From Pseudomonas silesiensis (lineage in GTDB: Bacteria > Pseudomonadota > Gammaproteobacteria > Pseudomonadales > Pseudomonadaceae), in assembly GCF_001661075.1 (NCBI RefSeq), contig NZ_CP014870.1, positions 1,488,001 through 1,552,000 of the forward strand: DNA of 64,000 nucleotides. Reading direction: 5' to 3'. A model generated the notes under the pieces. The model did not search any database. It saw only the letters and a program-made list of their open reading frames with translations, and was not told the DNA's origin. The position numbers and the translations under genes are program-made. Positions 59,427 through 64,000 of the stretch are shown in pieces. Position 1 is the first letter of the stretch. Every line of letters starts with the position of its first letter.

Positions 59427-60140
59427 ATGCGCATCGAGACAACCAAAGCGGTGACAGCGATCGGGCAGGTCCTGCAGGAACAGCTCGACCATGGCCTGTT
59501 GGCGCCCGGGAGCAAGTTGCCGGCCGAGCGCAAGCTCAGTGAATTGTTCGGTACCACCCGGATCACCGTACGTGAGGCGTTGTTACAGCTGGAAGCCCAG
59601 GGCCAGATTTATCGGGAGGAGCGTCGTGGCTGGTTCGTATCGCCACCGCGCCTGGCGTACAACCTGATGCAGCGCAGTCACTTTCACGCCATGGTCAGCG
59701 CCCAGGGGCGAGTGCCGTCCACCGAGGTGATTTCGGCGCGGCTACAGCCGGCATCGGCGGCGGTCTGTGCCTGGTTGCAATTGCCGGCATTGTCGAGCGT
59801 GATCCAGATTTGCCGGGCGCGGCGCATTGATGAACGGTTGGTGTTGTATGTCGAGCACTATTTGAATCCGCACTATTTTCCGGGGATTCTGCAGTTTGAT
59901 TTGAATCAGTCGATGACCGAGCTGTATGCCCGGCATTACGATTTGCATTATGGGCGGGTGCGTTTCGAGATCGTGCCGACGGCGCTGTCGGTGGATGCGG
60001 CGGCGGCTTTACGGGTGTCGGTGGGCAGCCCGGGGCTGCGGATCGCCCGGGTCAACTACGATCAGCATCAACGGCTGATCGATTGTGACCTGGAGTTCTG
60101 GCGGCATGATGCCATTCATGTGGGGGTCGATGTGGTCTGA
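59427..60140 (+). CDS. GntR-family regulator with UTRA sensor domain (HutC/PhnF type)
   Basis: A 237-residue regulator: winged helix in residues 1-72 (GLLAPGSKLPAERKLSELFG, then TRITVREALLQLEAQGQIYR) and UTRA ligand domain from about 85 (RARRIDERLVLYVEHYLNPH). A TTG one codon upstream is in frame; ATG is preferred. Divergent from the ABC operon; PhnF/PhnR-type regulators control phosphonate or phosphate genes. Confidence 0.88.
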   Translation: MRIETTKAVTAIGQVLQEQLDHGLLAPGSKLPAERKLSELFGTTRITVREALLQLEAQGQIYREERRGWFVSPPRLAYNLMQRSHFHAMVSAQGRVPSTEVISARLQPASAAVCAWLQLPALSSVIQICRARRIDERLVLYVEHYLNPHYFPGILQFDLNQSMTELYARHYDLHYGRVRFEIVPTALSVDAAAALRVSVGSPGLRIARVNYDQHQRLIDCDLEFWRHDAIHVGVDVV

Positions 60141-60172
60141 GCCTGGCCGCCGCCGGTTGTGAGTTTTATGGG

Positions 60173-60940
60173 TCATCCGAAGCGATAAATATCCATGCCC
60201 AGGGCGCCCAGGGTGAATCCCGCGTGGCTCACGCTGAATTTGCCTCCGGCTCCGCGGGCAAAGTACAACGGTAACAAATGTTCATCGCTCGGATGGTTGC
60301 GCACGGCGTTCGGCGCTTGCCGACGATAATCGTGCAACGCGACTTCATCCTGCGCCTCGAGTTTCTCGACCATCCAGTCGCGAAATTCCCTGGCCCAGGG
60401 TTCGACGCTTTCCGGGCCGGCGTGCCAGTCCAGTTCGCGCAGGTTGTGAGTAATGCTGCCGGACCCGATCAGCAGCACGCCGAGTTCCCGTAAACCGGCC
60501 AGGGCTTGACCTACCCGGGTTTGCAGGGCCGCGCCGCCGTGGGTGGGCAGCGAGACTTGCACAATCGGGATGTCGGCTTGCGGATACATCAACGACAAGG
60601 GCACCCAGACACCGTGGTCGAACGGCCGTTTTGGGTCGATGCGCGCGTGCAGGCCAGCGTGCTCCAGCCGTTCGGCAACCTCTGCCGCCATGAGTGGGTC
60701 GCCGGGCGCCGGGTATTGCACCTCGAACAAGGCCTGTGGAAACCCGCCGAAGTCATGCCAGGTGTCGGGTTGTGGGTTGCCGCTGACCAGCAGTTCGTTG
60801 CTTTCCCAATGCGCGGATACAATTACGATGGCCTTGGGTTTCGGCCATTCAGCGGCCAGGCGAGCCAGGGCGGGCCCGCTGGCGCCCGGTTCAAGTGCCA
60901 ACATGGGCGAGCCATGGGATATGTACAGGCTGGGGAACAT
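60173..60940 (-). CDS. DODA/LigB-type extradiol dioxygenase family protein (YgiD-like)
   Basis: A 255-residue protein. Metal-binding His regions are YISHGSPML, IVIVSAHWES and GSGSITHNLRELDWH; DHGVWVPLSLMYP is a conserved core. YgiD-like members are zinc or iron enzymes that open catechol rings such as DOPA, though native substrates are mostly unknown. Confidence 0.88.
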   Translation of the reverse strand: MFPSLYISHGSPMLALEPGASGPALARLAAEWPKPKAIVIVSAHWESNELLVSGNPQPDTWHDFGGFPQALFEVQYPAPGDPLMAAEVAERLEHAGLHARIDPKRPFDHGVWVPLSLMYPQADIPIVQVSLPTHGGAALQTRVGQALAGLRELGVLLIGSGSITHNLRELDWHAGPESVEPWAREFRDWMVEKLEAQDEVALHDYRRQAPNAVRNHPSDEHLLPLYFARGAGGKFSVSHAGFTLGALGMDIYRFG

Positions 60941-61043
60941 GAATGAGCTCCTGAGGGGTAAGATGGCATCATCTTCAGTCAGATCATTGATCTAAATCTA
61001 ATATAAGTTTTAGGGTCTTTTGATCGAATATTCGGGATTAATT

Positions 61044-61700
61044 ATGCAGCCGGAGTTTTGGCACAAGCGGTGGACGTCGAATCAGATCGGCTTTCACCTG
61101 CCGGAAGTGAATCCATATCTGCAACGGTACTGGCCGCAGCTGGGCCTGGAAGAGGGCTCGCGCGTATTGGTGCCGTTATGTGGGAAAAGCCTGGATCTGC
61201 TGTGGCTGGCAAAATGCGGTCACGAGGTGTTGGGCGTCGAATTGTCGGAAAAAGCGGTGGAAGACTTTTTCCACGAGCATCAATTTGACCCGGACGTCAG
61301 CGACCAAGGCCCCTTCACTGTCTATCGGGCGGGCTCGATCGAGATCTGGTGTGGTGATTTCTTCGCATTGACGGCCGGCGATGTCGCTGATTGCAGTGCG
61401 CTGTACGACCGCGCTGCATTGATCGCCTTGCCGCCGAAAATGCGCGAGCAATACGCCGAGCATCTGAAGCGGATTCTTCCGAAGGATTCACTGGGGCTGC
61501 TGATTACCCTGGATTACGACCAGGCACAGATGGAGGGACCGCCGTTTGCGGTGTTGGATGATGAAGTGCAGCGGTTGTTCGGGGCGACCTGGGCGCTGAA
61601 GGTACTGGAAGACCAGGACGTGCTGGGTGAGAGCTGGAAGTTTGTCGAGAGTGGCGTCACGCGGCTTGAAGAGCGGGTTTACCGGGTTTCCAGTCGGTAA
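61044..61700 (+). CDS. tpm: Thiopurine S-methyltransferase
   Basis: A 218-residue SAM methyltransferase with the bacterial TPMT start [18 protein letters not shown] and SAM motif [16 protein letters not shown], then [13 protein letters not shown]. In pseudomonads it methylates selenium and tellurium oxyanion products as well as thiopurines. An AT-rich promoter region lies upstream. Confidence 0.93.
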   Translation: MQPEFWHKRWTSNQIGFHLPEVNPYLQRYWPQLGLEEGSRVLVPLCGKSLDLLWLAKCGHEVLGVELSEKAVEDFFHEHQFDPDVSDQGPFTVYRAGSIEIWCGDFFALTAGDVADCSALYDRAALIALPPKMREQYAEHLKRILPKDSLGLLITLDYDQAQMEGPPFAVLDDEVQRLFGATWALKVLEDQDVLGESWKFVESGVTRLEERVYRVSSR

Positions 61701-61717
61701 GTTGTGTTGATTGTTCT

Positions 61718-61818
61718 GGCCCCATCGCGGGCAAGCCCGCTCCCACAGGTTTTGTGTCGTTCGCCAATATTGTGAGCAACACAAAACCTGTGGGAGCGGG
61801 CTTGCCCGCGATGAGGCC
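61718..61818. repeat. REPIN, inward-facing type
   Basis: CATCGCGGGCAAGCCCGCTC is opposed by GAGCGGGCTTGCCCGCGATG. The arms extend inward through ACAGGTTTTGTGT, giving about 40 nearly perfect pairs. Confidence 0.8.
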
Positions 61819-61847
61819 AGGAATAACACCACAAAAATCAGCAGATA

Positions 61848-61880
61848 AAAAAAGGCCCGCATTCACTGCGGGCCTTTTCT
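61848..61880 (-). terminator. Rho-independent terminator of htpX
   Basis: On the minus strand, AAGGCCCGCA pairs with TGCGGGCCTT, followed by seven T residues. Confidence 0.85.
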
Positions 61881-61896
61881 TTTACTGCGGAAGCTA

Positions 61897-62784
61897 TCAG
61901 CCCCGACGACGCAATGCGTCAATGCGCTCTTCCAGCGGCGGGTGGCTCATGAACATGCGGGCAAACCCTTGCTTGATGCCACCGTTGATGCCGAAGGCAT
62001 TCAGGGTGTCCGGCATGTGCACCGGCAGTCCCTGTTCCGCCCGCAGGCGTTGCAGGGCGCCGATCATTGCACTGGTGCCGGCCAGGCGTGCACCGGCTTC
62101 GTCGGCACGAAATTCCCGTTTGCGCGAGAACCACATGACGATGGAGCTGGCCAGGATGCCCAGGACCAGTTCGGCAAAGATGGTCGCCACGTAGTAGGCG
62201 ATGCCCTGGCCTTCTTCATTCTTGAAGATCACTTTGTCGACAAAGTTGCCGATGATCCGTGCAAAGAACATCACGAAGGTGTTCACCACGCCCTGGATCA
62301 GCGCCAGGGTGACCATGTCGCCATTGGCCACGTGGCCGATCTCGTGGGCCAGTACGGCCTTGACTTCATCCGGCGAGAATCGCTCGAGCAAGCCCTGGCT
62401 GACCGCGACCAGCGCGTCGTTCTTGTTCCAGCCGGTGGCGAAGGCGTTCGCCTCGTAGGCCGGGAAAATCCCGACCTCCGGCATCTTGATGCCGGCTTCC
62501 CGGGACAATTGCTCAACGGTTTGCAGCAGCCATTGCTCGTGACGTGTGCGCGGCTGGGTGATGATCTGGGTGCTGGTACTCATTTTCGCCATCCACTTGG
62601 AGATGAACAGCGAGAACAGGGAACCGGCGAAACCAAAGACCGCACAGAAAATCAGCAGCTGATTGAGGTTGAGATCAACCCCGTTGGCCGCCATGAACCC
62701 GTTGAAGCCGAAAAGGCTCAGGGTGATGCTGGCAATCAGCACGACCGCCAGGTTAGTGGCCAAAAACAGCAGGATGCGCATCAT
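61897..62784 (-). CDS. htpX: Membrane zinc protease HtpX
   Basis: A 295-residue M48-family inner-membrane protease. Two N-terminal helices are followed by the zinc site HEIGH in [15 protein letters not shown] and the distal Glu in [12 protein letters not shown]. HtpX degrades misfolded membrane proteins alongside FtsH. The MM start allows either of two Met codons. Confidence 0.96.
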   Translation of the reverse strand: MMRILLFLATNLAVVLIASITLSLFGFNGFMAANGVDLNLNQLLIFCAVFGFAGSLFSLFISKWMAKMSTSTQIITQPRTRHEQWLLQTVEQLSREAGIKMPEVGIFPAYEANAFATGWNKNDALVAVSQGLLERFSPDEVKAVLAHEIGHVANGDMVTLALIQGVVNTFVMFFARIIGNFVDKVIFKNEEGQGIAYYVATIFAELVLGILASSIVMWFSRKREFRADEAGARLAGTSAMIGALQRLRAEQGLPVHMPDTLNAFGINGGIKQGFARMFMSHPPLEERIDALRRRG

Positions 62785-63100
62785 GGTTGTAGAAATCTCC
62801 TCATGCTAAAGATGTAGCGTACTGCGGGGTATATAAGGTGCTGCACCGGGCTATTCAACCGAGTGACTATTTCAAACTGTGTCCTACAACGAAAGTCTAG
62901 CTGGTTGAAGGACATTTCCGACGCTGATGGGGGAAAGGGTTTGTCAGCCAATTGACCTCGCAGGCCCCGTCGTTGTTAGGCGCGAGCAAGCAACCTGTCC
63001 TCGGTCAGCCGTGGCAGGCGTGATGGAAGACAGGGCGCAAAGATATGTTGCTGAATCAATCACCCGGCGACTTCAGGACGCGCCGCTGGGTGATATCCGC
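62785..63100. other. 316-base region between the alaA-like gene and htpX
   Basis: No gene, REP or terminator was seen. The part next to htpX holds GGTATATAAGG (about 62828-62838), which is a plausible -10 region on the htpX side. Confidence 0.5.
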
Positions 63101-64000
63101 TTATTGGCGATAGGATTTGAGGAAATTGCCGATACGTCCGATGGCCATGTCCAGGTCGTCGACCCGCGGCAGGGTCACGACCCGGAAATGGTCCGGCCAT
63201 GGCCAGTTGAAGGCCGTGCCTTGCACCACCAGCAGCTTTTCGGAGAGCAGCAGGTCGAGCACGAATTTTTCGTCGTTGTGGATCGGGCAGACTTTCGGAT
63301 CGATCCGCGGAAAGGCATACAGTGCGCCCATCGGCTTGACGCAGCTCACGCCCGGAATGTCGTTGAGCAATTCCCAGGTACGGTTGCGCTGTTCCAGCAG
63401 GCGACCGTGCGGCAGCACCAGGTCATTGATGCTCTGATAACCGCCGAGGGCGGTCTGGATCGCATGCTGGCTCGGCACGTTGGCACACAGACGCATGTTG
63501 GCCAGTATGTCGATGCCTTCGATGTAGCTCTGGGCGTGGTGTTTCGGGCCGGAAATGGCGATCCAGCCAGAGCGGAATCCGGCCACGCGGTAGGACTTGG
63601 ACAGACCGTTGAAGGTCAGGCACAGCAGGTCCGGCGCGAGCGAAGCGGTGCAGATGTGCACGGCATCGTCGTACAGGATCTTGTCGTAGATTTCGTCGGA
63701 GAACACCACCAGGTTGTGCTGACGGGCCAGTTCCAGCATGCCCAGCAGGACTTCTTTCGAATACACGGCACCCGTCGGATTGTTCGGGTTGATGATCACC
63801 AGCGCCTTGGTATTCGGGGTGATCTTGGCCTTGATGTCGGCCAGGTCCGGCCACCAGTTGGCCTGTTCGTCGCACAGGTAATGCACCGGGTTGCCGCCCG
63901 ACAGGCTCACCGCGGCGGTCCACAGCGGGTAGTCAGGGGCCGGCACCAGCACTTCGTCGCCATTGTTGAGCAGGGCCTGCATCGACATCACGATCAGCTC
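63101..64000 (-). CDS. alaA: Alanine-forming aminotransferase, C-terminal part (AlaA-like; 5' beyond window)
   Basis: The frame is open to the right edge; about 300 C-terminal residues are present. They are fold-type I PLP enzyme: LVIINPNNPTGAVYSKEVLL, then FSDEIYDKILYDD, and the Schiff-base lysine in NGLSKSYRVAGFRSGW. The block best fits E. coli AlaA/YfbQ, which makes alanine from pyruvate. In other pseudomonads a related gene lies near htpX (from memory). Only the N-terminal part is missing. Confidence 0.88.
   Translation of the reverse strand, partial: ELIVMSMQALLNNGDEVLVPAPDYPLWTAAVSLSGGNPVHYLCDEQANWWPDLADIKAKITPNTKALVIINPNNPTGAVYSKEVLLGMLELARQHNLVVFSDEIYDKILYDDAVHICTASLAPDLLCLTFNGLSKSYRVAGFRSGWIAISGPKHHAQSYIEGIDILANMRLCANVPSQHAIQTALGGYQSINDLVLPHGRLLEQRNRTWELLNDIPGVSCVKPMGALYAFPRIDPKVCPIHNDEKFVLDLLLSEKLLVVQGTAFNWPWPDHFRVVTLPRVDDLDMAIGRIGNFLKSYRQ

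Noticed and set aside
2608..61818. The recurring palindromes, considered as CRISPR repeats
   Set aside because: They are dispersed, occur singly or in inverted pairs, have no regular spacers and no cas genes nearby; they are REP elements.

Overview
The window reads as the chromosome of a Pseudomonas of the fluorescens group. The evidence is the GC-rich coding style, many intergenic palindromes with the core GGGAGC..GCTCGCGA (the REP/REPIN type of fluorescent pseudomonads), an NAGGN osmoprotectant operon, and several gene orders that, from memory, match P. aeruginosa PAO1 (fumC-DUF2059-bolA-trhO-dsbA-like-ABC-rbdA-tenA; prc-qor-HAD-ABC importer-GntR; tpm-htpX-aminotransferase). No rRNA, CRISPR array, prophage or complete insertion sequence was found.

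Layout. 1-2.6 kb: tail of an IclR regulator, a zinc alcohol dehydrogenase and a divergent AraC regulator. 2.7-6.7 kb: electron-transfer flavoprotein module, etf-QO divergent from etfBA, with a PsrA-type operator between them. 6.8-12.2 kb: periplasmic and outer-membrane genes (solute-binding protein, DUF4398 lipoprotein, OmpA-like lipoprotein), a MocR regulator, a cysteine-cluster protein and a START protein. 12.6-17 kb: LTA-synthase-like sulfatase, DUF3309, SDR, YnfA, a divergent CsrA paralogue, YheU. 17.2-22.1 kb: NAGGN operon. 22.2-28.8 kb: mnmC, polyphosphate:AMP phosphotransferase, thiolase, DMT transporter. 28.9-35 kb: fumC and the bolA-trhO-ABC run. 35-39.6 kb: one very large, locally AT-richer toxin-like gene (1556 aa) whose last ~60 residues carry a toxin-type cytidine-deaminase signature; it sits alone between genes that are neighbours elsewhere. 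39.9-45.7 kb: an RbdA-like GGDEF/EAL protein, a TenA-like protein, a guanidinium exporter behind a guanidine-II riboswitch, a bile-acid-symporter-family protein and rdgC. 45.9-46.4 kb: a tandemly duplicated tRNA-Val/tRNA-Asp pair. 46.7-50.1 kb: FKBP lipoprotein, YkvA-like protein preceded by an inverted pair of perfect DnaA boxes, and a coupled HTH-hypothetical-Sel1 trio. 50.3-60.1 kb: Prc protease, quinone oxidoreductase, HAD phosphatase, and an ABC importer operon with an alkaline-phosphatase-family enzyme and a divergent GntR/UTRA regulator that share operator-like sites. 60.2-64 kb: extradiol-dioxygenase-like protein, tpm, htpX and the C-terminal part of an alaA-like aminotransferase.

The strongest candidate for something undescribed is the 1556-residue deaminase-tipped toxin (34956-39626), which has no recognisable immunity gene or secretion partner beside it. 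Secondary points of interest are the two-hairpin guanidine-II riboswitch, the paired DnaA boxes, the shared TGGTCTAG operators of the phosphorus-type ABC operon, the divergent CsrA, and a MITE-like inverted-repeat element in the etfB leader.
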